A stretch of DNA of 64,000 nt. It comes from Halorientalis regularis. Its GTDB lineage: Archaea; Halobacteriota; Halobacteria; Halobacteriales; Haloarculaceae. The notes beneath the pieces are model-generated. The model saw only the letters and a program-made list of their open reading frames with translations, ran no database searches and was not told where the DNA came from. The position numbers and the translations under genes were made by a program. Each line of letters begins with the position of its first letter. Positions within the stretch are counted from its first letter, which is position 1. The stretch lies in NCBI RefSeq assembly GCF_023698535.1, contig NZ_JALJCL010000007.1, positions 1 through 64,000 on the forward strand, given 5' to 3'. This document shows, one piece after another, positions 7,923 to 16,968 of the stretch.

Positions 7923-8702
7923 ATGTACGAAGACGTGCAGTACGAGGCGAGCGAGGGTATCGCGACCATCACCATCGACCGTCCGGACGTGCTCAATGCC
8001 TTCCGTGAGCAGACCATTCTGGAGTTGAACGCCGCGATTCGGGACGCCCGCGAGGACGACGGCGTCTACACCATCGTGCTCACCGGTGCCGACGGGGCGT
8101 TCTGTGCCGGGGCCGACACCACCGAGATGCCCGCCTGGGACGAACAGGCCAAGGAGGATTACGCGGGCTACCTCTGGGGCGTCCAGAACGTCGTCCGCCA
8201 GCTCCGGGCGGCCTCGAAACCATCCATCGCGGCCGTCGCCGGCCCCGCCGTCGGCGCCGGCTGTGACTTCGGGCTGGCCTGTGACATGCGCGTGGTCGGC
8301 CCCGACGCCTTCTTCCGCGAGGGGTTCGTCCGCGTCGGCCTGATCCCCGGCGACGGCGGCGGGTGGCTGCTCCCCCGGCTGATCGGTGAGTCCGCCGCCA
8401 AACAGTACCTGCTCACCGGCCGCGACATCGAACCGGACGACGCCGTGGACCTCGGGCTCGCCGTCGAGGAGGCCGAGGACCCGCTCGCGGCCGCCCACGA
8501 CCTGGCCGAGGAGTTGCTCGGCCTGCCCGCAACCGCCGTCCAGCGGACGAACGACCTGGTCGACTCCGAACAGGGATTCGAGGACTACTGCGAGCGAGCC
8601 ATCGAGTACCAGTGGGACTGCGTCAACGACCCGGAACACCACGAGGCTGTCGCGGCGTTCAACGAGAACCGCGACCCGGAGTACGACCGCGACTACAGCT
8701 AG
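7923..8702 (+). CDS. Enoyl-CoA hydratase/isomerase family protein (crotonase fold)
   Basis: A 259-residue crotonase. Oxyanion-hole segments FCAGADTTEM and VAGPAVGAGCD are intact. Of the two catalytic glutamates of classical hydratases, the first is Asp115 (GAGCDFG instead of GGCEL). The second aligns with Phe135 in FFREGFVRVGLIPG, although Glu133 lies two residues before. It is therefore unlikely to be a standard enoyl-CoA hydratase; isomerase, lyase or ring-opening hydrolase chemistry is possible. It stands alone after the thiolase operon (83-base gap) and is convergent with the next gene. Confidence 0.85.
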   Translation: MYEDVQYEASEGIATITIDRPDVLNAFREQTILELNAAIRDAREDDGVYTIVLTGADGAFCAGADTTEMPAWDEQAKEDYAGYLWGVQNVVRQLRAASKPSIAAVAGPAVGAGCDFGLACDMRVVGPDAFFREGFVRVGLIPGDGGGWLLPRLIGESAAKQYLLTGRDIEPDDAVDLGLAVEEAEDPLAAAHDLAEELLGLPATAVQRTNDLVDSEQGFEDYCERAIEYQWDCVNDPEHHEAVAAFNENRDPEYDRDYS

Positions 8703-8723
8703 AACGGCTGCGGATCCGGACCG

Positions 8724-9857
8724 TCAGACCAGGTCCGGAATCCCGTTTTTCTTCAGTTCGGCCGCGATCTGGTTCTTCTGGATCTCGTCGGTGCCAGCCG
8801 CCAGCCGCCGACCACGGGCGCGTTTGTAGAGATTTTCCAGCGGGTGGCCCTGCTGGTAGCCGTTCGCGCCGAACACCTGCAGCGACTCGCTGGTGACGTG
8901 CTCGACGGTCTCGGAGGCGAGCAGTTTCGCCAGCGACGCGTCCAGCCGGTCGGGAATACGCCCCTGCTGTTCGGCGTTGACCGCTGCACGGTAGGTCAGC
9001 GCCCGCGCCGACTCCAGCCGTTTCGCCATGTCGGCGAGTTTCCACTCGATGCCCTGGAAGTCGCCGATGGGCTGGCCGAACTGCTCGCGCTGCTGTGCGT
9101 AGTCGATAGCCTTCGAGAGCGCGTTCCGGCTCCAGGCGTTCGCGACGGTCGCGCTGCCCAGTCGCTCCCAGTTGAGCGCCTTGAGCTGCTGTTTGAACCC
9201 CTCTTCGCCGCGGGTCACGACGTTCTCCTCGGGAACGACCACGTCTTCCATCCGGAAGTGGGTCTGTTCGTGGTCGGCCATGTTGGTGTAGTGCTGTTCG
9301 ATCTCGACGCCGTCCCAGTCGAACTCGATCACGACCGAACCGAGTCCCTCCGGGAACTTCGTCCAGACCAAGGCGGCGCTGGACGACTTGACGTGACTGA
9401 CCCAGATTTTCTCGCCGTTCAACACGAGATCGCCGTCCTGTTCAGTGACTTCGGTCCGCATCGAGCTCGCGTCCGAGCCGGATTCGGGTTCGGAGATGGC
9501 GATCACGACGGCGTCCTCGCCCGCTGTCACCGGCGGGAGGTAGCGTTCTTTGGCCTCGTCGGTTCCGAACATCTCGATGGCCCGTGGGGCGACCATCTGC
9601 TGATTGTAGAGGAACTCCGCCGTGTCGGGACAGACTTTCCCGACTGCCTCGATGGTCAACATGGCTTCGAGTTCACCCATGCCGCCGCCACCGTACTCCT
9701 CGGCGATGTTGACCCCGAGGAACCCACGGTCGGCGAGCAATTCGATGTTCGGCCACGGCGCTTCCTGCCACTCGAAGGCGTCGGCTTCGAACTCCGATTC
9801 CGCGAGGTCGACGAGTGACGACACCAGCATCTCCTGTTCTGCGGAGAGCGAGAGCAT
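8724..9857 (-). CDS. Acyl-CoA dehydrogenase (helix-G glutamate type)
   Basis: A 377-residue FAD flavoenzyme. FAD/substrate motifs are ISEPESGSDASS, LNGEKIWVSH and QVFGANGYQQGHPLENLYK. The usual catalytic Glu position (YEGTSEI) reads LAAGTDEIQ, so it is Ala. A glutamate is present in LNWERLGSA, where isovaleryl- and long-chain acyl-CoA dehydrogenases keep their base. This suggests a branched or bulky acyl substrate. ATG 9857 was chosen (MLSLSAEQEM) because the upstream 30 residues are non-homologous. It is monocistronic, divergent from the next acyl-CoA dehydrogenase across a 170-base promoter region. Confidence 0.9.
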   Translation of the reverse strand: MLSLSAEQEMLVSSLVDLAESEFEADAFEWQEAPWPNIELLADRGFLGVNIAEEYGGGGMGELEAMLTIEAVGKVCPDTAEFLYNQQMVAPRAIEMFGTDEAKERYLPPVTAGEDAVVIAISEPESGSDASSMRTEVTEQDGDLVLNGEKIWVSHVKSSSAALVWTKFPEGLGSVVIEFDWDGVEIEQHYTNMADHEQTHFRMEDVVVPEENVVTRGEEGFKQQLKALNWERLGSATVANAWSRNALSKAIDYAQQREQFGQPIGDFQGIEWKLADMAKRLESARALTYRAAVNAEQQGRIPDRLDASLAKLLASETVEHVTSESLQVFGANGYQQGHPLENLYKRARGRRLAAGTDEIQKNQIAAELKKNGIPDLV

Positions 9858-9996
9858 ACTCGGGATAGCGAGTACGTAACCGTAAACCTTCCCCGGTCGG
9901 AAATCCGCCGCTGTCACATCTCTCTCCGAACTGGACGGTTCGGCCACGTCGTCGGACGGGCGCGGTGGTGCGGAGCCGCTACTGCCGTGGTACGAA

Positions 9997-10006
9997 CTTT
10001 TATTTT
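9997..10006 (+). promoter_or_regulatory. TATA box of acyl-CoA dehydrogenase gene at 10028
   Basis: The sequence acttttattt is centred about 27 bases before the ATG at 10028. This gives a leaderless transcript, the usual haloarchaeal arrangement, and supports that ATG over upstream in-frame starts. Confidence 0.6.
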
Positions 10007-10027
10007 CGCACCGCCGCAGTCTGTGGT

Positions 10028-11197
10028 ATGACGGTCAATCTGACCGACGAGGAGCGGGCCCTGCGTGACCGAACGCGCGAGTTCGGTACCGAGCACATCC
10101 AACCCGACGCGATGGAGTACGTCGAGTCCGGGGAGTGGCCCTGGGACATCTACGAGAAGGCGGCCCAGGAGGGACTCATCGGCCTGCCCTTCGAGGCGGA
10201 ATACGGCGGGCAGGACGCCTCGCTGGTCGAGCAGTCGCTCGTCGCCCAGGAGTTCTGCCGCGCGGACTCCTCGGTCGGGATCGCCCTCCACGGGTCGATG
10301 ACGGGCTGTCACGCGATGTCCTCGCTGGGCACGCCCGGGCAGAAGGAGCGCTGGCTCGAACCGGTCACCCGCGGCGAGATGACGACGGCCATCGGCCTGA
10401 CCGAACCCGACTCCGGGTCGGCCCTGGCCGAGACGACGACGACCGCCGAGAAGGACGGCGACGAGTACGTCATCAACGGGGAGAAAGACTGGATCGCCAA
10501 CGGCGTCAGCGGCGACTGGGTGGCGACGCTCTGTCGCACGGACCCCGACCCCGACAAACCCCACCGCGGGCTGAGCCTCATCGTCGTCCCCACGGACGCC
10601 GACGGGTACGAGGCCGAGGAACGGGAGAAACTCGGGCTCGACGCCGCCGAACACGCCCGGCTGACCTACGACGACGTGCGAGTCCCCCAGGCGAACCTGC
10701 TCGGCGAGGAGGAGGGAAAGGGGTTCTACCAGGCGCTGGACTGGCTCGAACACGGCCGGGTCGACATCGCCGCCGCCCACCTCGGGATGGCCGAGGGAGC
10801 CTTCGACCGCGCGCTCGCCAGGGCCAAGGACCGCGAACAGGGCGGCCAGCGTATCGGCGACTACCAGGGGATGCGCTGGAAACTGGCGGACATGCGTAAA
10901 CAGATCGAAGTGGCCAATTCACAGGTGTATCGCGCCGCCAGGGCCATCGACGAGGCCGAGGCCGGCGGCGAAGTCGAGGAGAGCCTGATCGAGCAGGCCA
11001 GCATCGCCAAGCTCTACGCCACCGAGATCGCCTGCGAGGTGGCCGAGGAAGCGGTCCAGATCTTCGGCGGGGCCGGCTACGGCACCGACGAGGAGGTCGA
11101 ACACTTCTACCGCGACGTGAAGGCCGGCACGATCTACGAGGGGACCAGCGAGATCCAGCGCAACACCATCGGGAAGGTGCTCTTCGATGAGCTCTGA
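10028..11197 (+). CDS. Acyl-CoA dehydrogenase
   Basis: A 389-residue protein of the standard family: GLTEPDSGSALAETTTTAE, VINGEKDWIANG, a QIFGGAGYGTDEEVEHFYRD segment and the catalytic IYEGTSEIQRNTIG with Glu in the usual place. It oxidises an acyl-CoA to the 2-enoyl-CoA, passing electrons to ETF. The ATG at 10028 sits 27 bases after a TATA box. Its end overlaps the next gene (LLM oxidoreductase) by 11 bases, so the two are cotranscribed and probably act in consecutive steps. Confidence 0.92.
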   Translation: MTVNLTDEERALRDRTREFGTEHIQPDAMEYVESGEWPWDIYEKAAQEGLIGLPFEAEYGGQDASLVEQSLVAQEFCRADSSVGIALHGSMTGCHAMSSLGTPGQKERWLEPVTRGEMTTAIGLTEPDSGSALAETTTTAEKDGDEYVINGEKDWIANGVSGDWVATLCRTDPDPDKPHRGLSLIVVPTDADGYEAEEREKLGLDAAEHARLTYDDVRVPQANLLGEEEGKGFYQALDWLEHGRVDIAAAHLGMAEGAFDRALARAKDREQGGQRIGDYQGMRWKLADMRKQIEVANSQVYRAARAIDEAEAGGEVEESLIEQASIAKLYATEIACEVAEEAVQIFGGAGYGTDEEVEHFYRDVKAGTIYEGTSEIQRNTIGKVLFDEL

Positions 11198-12113
11198 GAT
11201 GGACTTCGGCGTCATGCTGTCGACGTTCGGCGACCACGCCTCGCCCGAGGCGTTCCGCCGCGTCGCTACGGCCGCCGAGGGCGCGGGGTTCGACTCGGTG
11301 TGGGCCGGCGACCACGTCTCGCTCCCGGCCGAGATTCCCGACGAATACCCCTTCTCGCCCAGCGGCGAATCACCGTTCCACGTCTCGCAGGACACCTACG
11401 ACGTATTCGGCGTCCTCTCACACCTGGCGGCGGTCACCGACTCGGTCGATCTCGGGACGAACACCTGCATCGTGCCCTACCGGCACCCGGTGGTGCTGGC
11501 GCGGAACGCCCTCACCGTCGAAGCGCTCTCGGACGGCCGGTTCGACTTCGGCGTCGCCCCCGGCTGGATGGAGACGGAGTTCGAGGTTCTCGACGTGCCC
11601 TTCGAGGAGCGGGGCAGCCGGACCGACGAGTTCCTCGAGATGTTCACACGGGCCTGCGAGGAGGGGCAGATCTCCTTCGACGGCCCGCACCACTCCTTCC
11701 AGGAGACCGGCTTCCACCCGACGCCCGACGACGACGGGCCGACGATCTGGCTGGGCGGGAAGTCAGGGGCGGCGTTCCGGCGGACCGCACAGTTCGGCGA
11801 CGGCTGGACGATCTTCTGGGACCGCCCCGACGCCATCGCGGCGGGCCGGGAGCGACTCATGAACGCCTGGACCGACTTCGAGCGCGAGGGCGACCCCGAG
11901 GTGGCCGTCATCCGGGCCACCGAGGTCGGCGACGACACCGAGCGCGACCCCGAGAAGCCACTCGTCGGCGAACCCGAGAAGATCGTCGAAGACATCGAGG
12001 CGTACGCCGACGCCGGGACCACGCGCGTCGTCATCGACTTCTACACGACCGACATCGACGAGCAGATCGAGCAGGTCGAGCGGTTCGGCGACGGCGTCGT
12101 CGACGCGTTCTGA
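11187..12113 (+). CDS. LLM-class (F420/FMN-dependent) oxidoreductase
   Basis: A 308-residue luciferase-like TIM-barrel protein. Family features are FDSVWAGDHVSLPAE near the N terminus, TCIVPYRHPVVLARNALTVE, LSDGRFDFGVAPGWMETEFE and the C-terminal DAGTTRVVIDFYTTD. Haloarchaea make F420, so an F420-dependent redox step is likely, but FMN cannot be excluded. The first ATG (11187) overlaps the acyl-CoA dehydrogenase stop. An ATG at 11199, just after that stop, is equally plausible and removes four residues. Fusion-like coupling to a dehydrogenase suggests a shared pathway step. Confidence 0.87.
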   Translation: MSSEMDFGVMLSTFGDHASPEAFRRVATAAEGAGFDSVWAGDHVSLPAEIPDEYPFSPSGESPFHVSQDTYDVFGVLSHLAAVTDSVDLGTNTCIVPYRHPVVLARNALTVEALSDGRFDFGVAPGWMETEFEVLDVPFEERGSRTDEFLEMFTRACEEGQISFDGPHHSFQETGFHPTPDDDGPTIWLGGKSGAAFRRTAQFGDGWTIFWDRPDAIAAGRERLMNAWTDFEREGDPEVAVIRATEVGDDTERDPEKPLVGEPEKIVEDIEAYADAGTTRVVIDFYTTDIDEQIEQVERFGDGVVDAF

Positions 12114-12240
12114 CGGCCGAGACGGGCGGGAAACGGCTGTTTTCGGCCAGCTGGTGAGGCTTTTGCGCTCCCGAAATCGAGATGGAGGATCGAAATATCA
12201 GGGAAGAACCTCTCTATCGCCGGCAGTTGCCATAGTACAT

Positions 12241-12250
12241 AATTTTAAAT
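12241..12250 (+). promoter_or_regulatory. TATA box of the liv-type transporter operon
   Basis: The sequence aattttaaat is 24-33 bases before the ATG at 12274. A leaderless transcript would begin at or next to that ATG, which is why I favour it over the ATG at 12256. Confidence 0.65.
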
Positions 12251-12273
12251 CGTCCATGAACATACGGGATAGC

Positions 12274-13497
12274 ATGTCATCCCATAGACGGAGAGACGTT
12301 CTGAAGGGAGCCGGTGCTATCGGTGTCGGTGCGATGACCAGCCTCGCAGGATGTGCCGGCAATCAGGGCAACGGTGGTTCGGGCACGATCAGTGTCGGGC
12401 ACCTGGCCGCGCTCTCGGGGCCGTTCGCGACGATCGGAAACCCGTCCCGTGACGGGGCCGACCTCGCCGCGAAACAGATCAACAACTCCGACAGCGACAT
12501 CGAGATCGACGTCACCCACGCCGACACGGAGAGTTCGCCCGAGACGGGCGTCACGAAGGCGCGGGAACTGGTCCAGCAGGAGAACATCGACGTGCTGATG
12601 GGATTCGGTAGCAGTTCGGTCGCCAAGGCCGTCTCGGAGTTCGCCAACACGCAGGACACGCTGATGGTGACGACCATCGCACAGACGCCGGACATCACGA
12701 CGAGCGGCTGCAACCGCGTCACCTTCCGGACGGCGTCGAACCTCGACCAGCTCACGACCGCGCTGGCCCAGACGACAGACGAGATGACCGATGGGACCCG
12801 CATCGCCGGCATCCTCCCCGACTACACGTTCGGGCAGCAGACCTGGGAGGTCTACCAGCGCGAGATGGAGAACCTGGGGGCCGAGGTCGTCAACGAGACG
12901 TTCCCCTCGTTCGGGCAGGGCGACTACCAGAACGAGATTCAGGAGACGCTCAACGCCGACCCCGACATCGTCTACACCTCGATGTGGGCGGGTGACCTCA
13001 TCACCTTCATCCAGCAGGCCAACGGGTTCGACTTCTTCGAGCAGATCCCGGACTTCGTCGCCGGCAGTGGTGCGATCACCGACGTGTCGCGGAGCCTCGG
13101 CTCGGACATGCAGGAGATGATCGCCGTCGACCGGTACTTCTTCCAGTACCCCGACACCGAGAACAACCAGCAGTTCGTCGACGCCTGGCAGAGCGAGTAC
13201 GACGAGATTCCGGTCAACGTCGGTCAGGAGACCTACGCCGGCGTCTACGGCGTCCTCGAAGCCGCGAACGCGAGCGGGGGCACCAGCACCGACGACCTAA
13301 TCAGCGGCCTGGAGGGTCTGGAGTGGCAGGCTCCCGAGGGGACCAAGACCATGCGGGCTGCCGACCACCAGGCCATCGACGACAACATCTGGACGGGGCG
13401 GGTCGGTCCGGTCGACGACCTCGACTTCTACGGGTTCACCGAGATGCTACCCGTCGACGGCGCGAGCGTGACGCCCGAGCCTGACTGCGACCTCTAG
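12274..13497 (+). CDS. ABC transporter substrate-binding lipoprotein (branched-chain amino acid family)
   Basis: A 407-residue Leu/Ile/Val-binding-protein family receptor. The N terminus has a twin-arginine signal (SHRRRDVLKGAGAIG) and a lipobox SLAGC at about residues 24-28, followed by a Gly/Asn-rich linker, so it should be exported folded and lipid-anchored. The mature domain shows HLAALSGPFATIGNPSRDGA and a periplasmic-binding fold. It heads a five-gene transporter operon. In this setting the ligand is more likely a catabolic organic acid than an amino acid; related Liv systems import aromatic or short-chain acids. Confidence 0.92.
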   Translation: MSSHRRRDVLKGAGAIGVGAMTSLAGCAGNQGNGGSGTISVGHLAALSGPFATIGNPSRDGADLAAKQINNSDSDIEIDVTHADTESSPETGVTKARELVQQENIDVLMGFGSSSVAKAVSEFANTQDTLMVTTIAQTPDITTSGCNRVTFRTASNLDQLTTALAQTTDEMTDGTRIAGILPDYTFGQQTWEVYQREMENLGAEVVNETFPSFGQGDYQNEIQETLNADPDIVYTSMWAGDLITFIQQANGFDFFEQIPDFVAGSGAITDVSRSLGSDMQEMIAVDRYFFQYPDTENNQQFVDAWQSEYDEIPVNVGQETYAGVYGVLEAANASGGTSTDDLISGLEGLEWQAPEGTKTMRAADHQAIDDNIWTGRVGPVDDLDFYGFTEMLPVDGASVTPEPDCDL

Positions 13498-13561
13498 CGC
13501 CGGCGACGGACGCGCTACCGGCACCAACGAGCTATTTCAGTATGAAACAGAGACAGACACC

Positions 13562-14458
13562 ATGGTAACCCTCGACAGTATCGCATTAGCGATCGTCAGT
13601 GGCATCGCGAACGGGATGTTGCTGTTCCTGGCAGCGGTCGGTCTGACGCTCATCTTCGGCGTCCTCGACGTGTTGAACTTCGCGCACGGGTCGCTGTACA
13701 TGCTGGGTGCGTACTTCACGTACTTCCTGGTCAGCGACGGCGGACTGCTCGCCAGTCTCCCCGGGAGCTTCTGGCTGGCACTCGTGGTTGCGCCATTGCT
13801 GGTGGCGCTCGTCGGCGTCGTGATGGAGCGGTTCATCATCCGACCGGTGTACGATCAGGACCACGAGTTCCAGCTCCTGCTGACCTTCGGGCTCGTCCTC
13901 GTCATCGACAACGGCGCGCGTATTCTCTGGGGCACCGACTTCCGGTCGGTGAGTCCCCCGGGACTGATCGACTTCCAGATCAACCTGCTCGGGAGTGGGT
14001 ACCCGTTCTACAACGTCTTCCTGATCATCGTCGGTGCGCTCGCCGCGCTGACGATGTGGCTCGTGTTCGAGCGGACGCGCGTCGGCAAGATCGTCCGCGC
14101 GTCTTCCCAGGATCGGGGCATGGCCAACGCCCTGGGCGTGAACGTCCCGCTCGTGTTCACCGGAACCTTCCTGCTCGGGAGTTTGCTGGCGGGCCTGGGC
14201 GGCGCACTGGCAGCACCGTACCAGTCGATCCAACCGACGATGGGTGAGAGCATCATCATCGAGTCGTTCATCATCGTCGTCATCGGCGGTCTCGGCTCCT
14301 TCGGCGGCGCGTTCGCCGGTGCGCTGCTCATCGGCGTCGTCAACTCGCTGGCGTTCCTGTACCTGCCGTCGCTCCAGCCGGTGATCCCGTTCCTGCTGGT
14401 CGCGGTGGTCCTGTTGACCAGACCAGCGGGACTGTTCGGGAAGGAGGTGGCCGCATGA
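13562..14458 (+). CDS. Branched-chain-type ABC transporter permease (LivH family)
   Basis: A 298-residue integral membrane protein with about eight hydrophobic segments. Family signatures are LTLIFGVLDVLNFAHGSLYM near the N terminus, ASSQDRGMANALGVNV (the loop contacting the ATPase) and VIGGLGSFGGAFAGALLIGV near the end. It starts 65 bases after the receptor gene and overlaps livM by four bases (ATGA). It forms half of the membrane channel. Confidence 0.93.
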   Translation: MVTLDSIALAIVSGIANGMLLFLAAVGLTLIFGVLDVLNFAHGSLYMLGAYFTYFLVSDGGLLASLPGSFWLALVVAPLLVALVGVVMERFIIRPVYDQDHEFQLLLTFGLVLVIDNGARILWGTDFRSVSPPGLIDFQINLLGSGYPFYNVFLIIVGALAALTMWLVFERTRVGKIVRASSQDRGMANALGVNVPLVFTGTFLLGSLLAGLGGALAAPYQSIQPTMGESIIIESFIIVVIGGLGSFGGAFAGALLIGVVNSLAFLYLPSLQPVIPFLLVAVVLLTRPAGLFGKEVAA

Positions 14459-15510
14459 CCGCGGTCGACCGACTTCGCGACTCGAGAACTGCTGTCCTCT
14501 CGCTGGGGGCCGTTCTCGCCATGCTCGTGCTCCCGTTCACCGGAATCCTCTCGACGTTCCACCTCGGGCTGGTCATCTCGGCGATGGTCCTGGCGCTGTT
14601 CGCGATGAGTTTCAACCTGCTGTTTGGCTACACCGGCATGCTGTCGTTCGGGCACGCCGCGTACTTCGGGACCGGCGCGTACACGCTCGCGCTGGCGCTC
14701 GACGGACAGCTCGGGTTTCTGCCGTCGGCCTTCGAGTCGTTCTTCCCGGCGCTCTTGCTCGCGGTCGTCGTCGCGGCGCTCGTGGCCCTGGTCCTGGGAT
14801 ATCTCTGTGTCCAGCGTGGGGACATCTACTTCGCTATCCTCACGCTCGCACTCAGCATGATGCTGTACGAGACGATCTACACCTGGAACGACTTTACCGG
14901 TGGCTCGGACGGAATCACCGTCCTCGCCGAACCGATCGAGCTCGGCGGGCTGACGCTGAACCTGATCGACACTGGGACGTTCTACTACCTGACACTCGCG
15001 ATACTGGTCGTCTCGATCGTGTTCATCTGGCGGCTCATCAACTCGCCGTACGGCGAGTTACTCCTCTCGATTCGGGAGAACCCCGAACGAGCCACCATGA
15101 TCGGCGTCCCGGTCAAACGCTACCAGCTGTCGGCGTTCGTCATCGCCGGCACCTTCGCCGGGCTCGCCGGGACGCTCTTCGCCGTCCGGACGTTCATCGT
15201 GACGCCACACACGCTCCACTGGTCGATGAGCGCCGAACCCGTCATGATGACGCTGCTGGGCGGGCCGAGCGCCTTCGTCGGCCCGATTATCGGCGCAGTG
15301 ATGTTCGTCGGTCTCGAACAGTTTCTCTCGAACATCACCGAGTACTGGCAGTTCGGGCTGGGCCTCTTGATCGTCCCCATCGTCCTCTTTTTCCCCGATG
15401 GTCTCGTCGGGATTCTGCGGGGCGACAGCGGCGGTATCGTGGACGTTCGCGACTACCTGAGCGGTCTGGTCGGCGACGAACCGACTGGCAAGGAGGACAC
15501 GCATGAGTGA
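14455..15510 (+). CDS. Branched-chain-type ABC transporter permease (LivM family)
   Basis: A 351-residue membrane protein, the second channel half. Family signatures are FNLLFGYTGMLSFGHAAYFG, LLSIRENPERATMIGVPVKR (coupling loop) and LLGGPSAFVGPIIGAVMFVG. There are about ten membrane segments and a soluble acidic tail. It overlaps livH upstream and livG downstream (start at 15503), so the permeases and ATPases are translationally coupled. Confidence 0.93.
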   Translation: MTAVDRLRDSRTAVLSLGAVLAMLVLPFTGILSTFHLGLVISAMVLALFAMSFNLLFGYTGMLSFGHAAYFGTGAYTLALALDGQLGFLPSAFESFFPALLLAVVVAALVALVLGYLCVQRGDIYFAILTLALSMMLYETIYTWNDFTGGSDGITVLAEPIELGGLTLNLIDTGTFYYLTLAILVVSIVFIWRLINSPYGELLLSIRENPERATMIGVPVKRYQLSAFVIAGTFAGLAGTLFAVRTFIVTPHTLHWSMSAEPVMMTLLGGPSAFVGPIIGAVMFVGLEQFLSNITEYWQFGLGLLIVPIVLFFPDGLVGILRGDSGGIVDVRDYLSGLVGDEPTGKEDTHE

Positions 15511-16252
15511 CCCCCTGCTGGAACTCGACGGTCTGACGAAACGCTTCGGGGAATTGACCGCGGTCGACGACGTGACCCGGTCGATACACGAGGACGATCT
15601 GACGGCGCTCATCGGCCCGAACGGGGCCGGGAAGACCACCATCTACAACCTCATGACCGGTGTGCTATCGCCGACCAGCGGGTCGGTCCGGTTCATGGGT
15701 GAGGACGTGACCGACCTCGAACCCCACGAGCGGGTCCACCGCGGCCTGGGCCGTTCCTACCAAGTGACGAACGTCTTCGAGGGGCTGAGCGTCCGCCGGA
15801 ACATTCGCGCGCCGATCATCGCCCGATCCAAACAGCGCTGGAACCTGCTGGGTTCGACGACCGAGGAGATCGAGTCCGAGACCGACCGCGTGCTCGATCT
15901 CGTCGGCCTGGGCGATATCGAGGACACGGAGTGTTCGGCGCTGTCATACGGCGATAAACGCCGCGTCGAGATCGGCGTCTCGCTAGCGACCGATCCGAAC
16001 CTCGTCTTGCTGGACGAACCCACGGCCGGCATGAATCCCACCGAGACCGAGCGAATGGTCGACCTCGTCCAGAACCTCGACGCCGAGACCGAGCAGTCGT
16101 TCTTTATGACCGAACACGACATCGAGATCATCTTCTCGATCGCCTCACGCATCCTCGTACTCGACCGCGGCGCGGTCATCGCCGACGGCACGCCCGAGGA
16201 GATCCGACAGAACGAGCGCGTCCAGAGCGCCTACCTCGGAGGTGAAGCATGA
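15503..16252 (+). CDS. ABC transporter ATP-binding protein (LivG family)
   Basis: A 249-residue ATPase. Walker A is GPNGAGKTTIYN (about residues 36-47), the signature region is SALSYGDKRRVEIG, and Walker B is LVLLDEPTAGMNP followed by a switch His in MTEHD. The ABC signature LSYGD departs from the LSGGQ consensus but is common in LivG. The start overlaps livM by eight bases and the stop overlaps livF by four. Confidence 0.94.
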   Translation: MSDPLLELDGLTKRFGELTAVDDVTRSIHEDDLTALIGPNGAGKTTIYNLMTGVLSPTSGSVRFMGEDVTDLEPHERVHRGLGRSYQVTNVFEGLSVRRNIRAPIIARSKQRWNLLGSTTEEIESETDRVLDLVGLGDIEDTECSALSYGDKRRVEIGVSLATDPNLVLLDEPTAGMNPTETERMVDLVQNLDAETEQSFFMTEHDIEIIFSIASRILVLDRGAVIADGTPEEIRQNERVQSAYLGGEA

Positions 16253-16962
16253 GCATTCTCACCGTCGACGACATCCACACGTACTACGGGCAAAGCCACG
16301 TGCTCCACGGCGTCTCCCTGGACATCGAATCGGGCGAGAGCGTCGCCCTGCTCGGGCGTAACGGGGCCGGGAAGACGACGACGCTCCGGAGCATCCTCGG
16401 GATGACACCCCCGCGCGAGGGTGAAATCACGTTCAAAGGCGAACCCATCGACGGACTGGAACCCTATCAGATCGCTCGCCGCGGCATCGGGATCGTGCCC
16501 GAAGAACGGCGCGTGTTCCCCGAACTTACCGTCGGCGACAACATCGATGTGGTGATGGACGACGACGGCGAGTGGAGCAAGGATCGTGTCTACGACGTGT
16601 TCCCGGCGCTCCGGGAGCACCAGGATCAGCTCGGCGGCCAGCTCAGCGGCGGCCAACAGCAGATGCTCACCATCGCACGTGCGCTGGTGACCGACCCAGA
16701 CCTGCTCCTGCTCGACGAGCCGAGCGAAGGCCTGGCCCCGAACATCGTCGCGGACCTGAAGTCGTTGCTCTCGGACGTGCTCGACACCGGGATCACCGTC
16801 CTCCTGACCGAGCAAAACACCGAGTTCGCGTTCGACCTGGCCGAACGTGCCTACATCCTCAGCAAGGGTGACGTGGCCTGGCGCGGCGACATCGAAACCC
16901 TCCAGGAGAGCGACGACGTGATCGGGAAGTACCTCTCGGTCGGTGCCGTCGAAGTCGACTAG
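16249..16962 (+). CDS. ABC transporter ATP-binding protein (LivF family)
   Basis: A 237-residue ATPase. Walker A is GRNGAGKTTTLRS, the signature is QLSGGQQQMLTIARAL, and Walker B is LLLLDEPSEGLAP, followed by LLTEQN, the LivF-type switch segment. It is last in the five-gene transporter operon and ends six bases before the convergent acyl-CoA synthetase stop. Confidence 0.94.
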   Translation: MSILTVDDIHTYYGQSHVLHGVSLDIESGESVALLGRNGAGKTTTLRSILGMTPPREGEITFKGEPIDGLEPYQIARRGIGIVPEERRVFPELTVGDNIDVVMDDDGEWSKDRVYDVFPALREHQDQLGGQLSGGQQQMLTIARALVTDPDLLLLDEPSEGLAPNIVADLKSLLSDVLDTGITVLLTEQNTEFAFDLAERAYILSKGDVAWRGDIETLQESDDVIGKYLSVGAVEVD

Positions 16963-16968
16963 GCGGCG

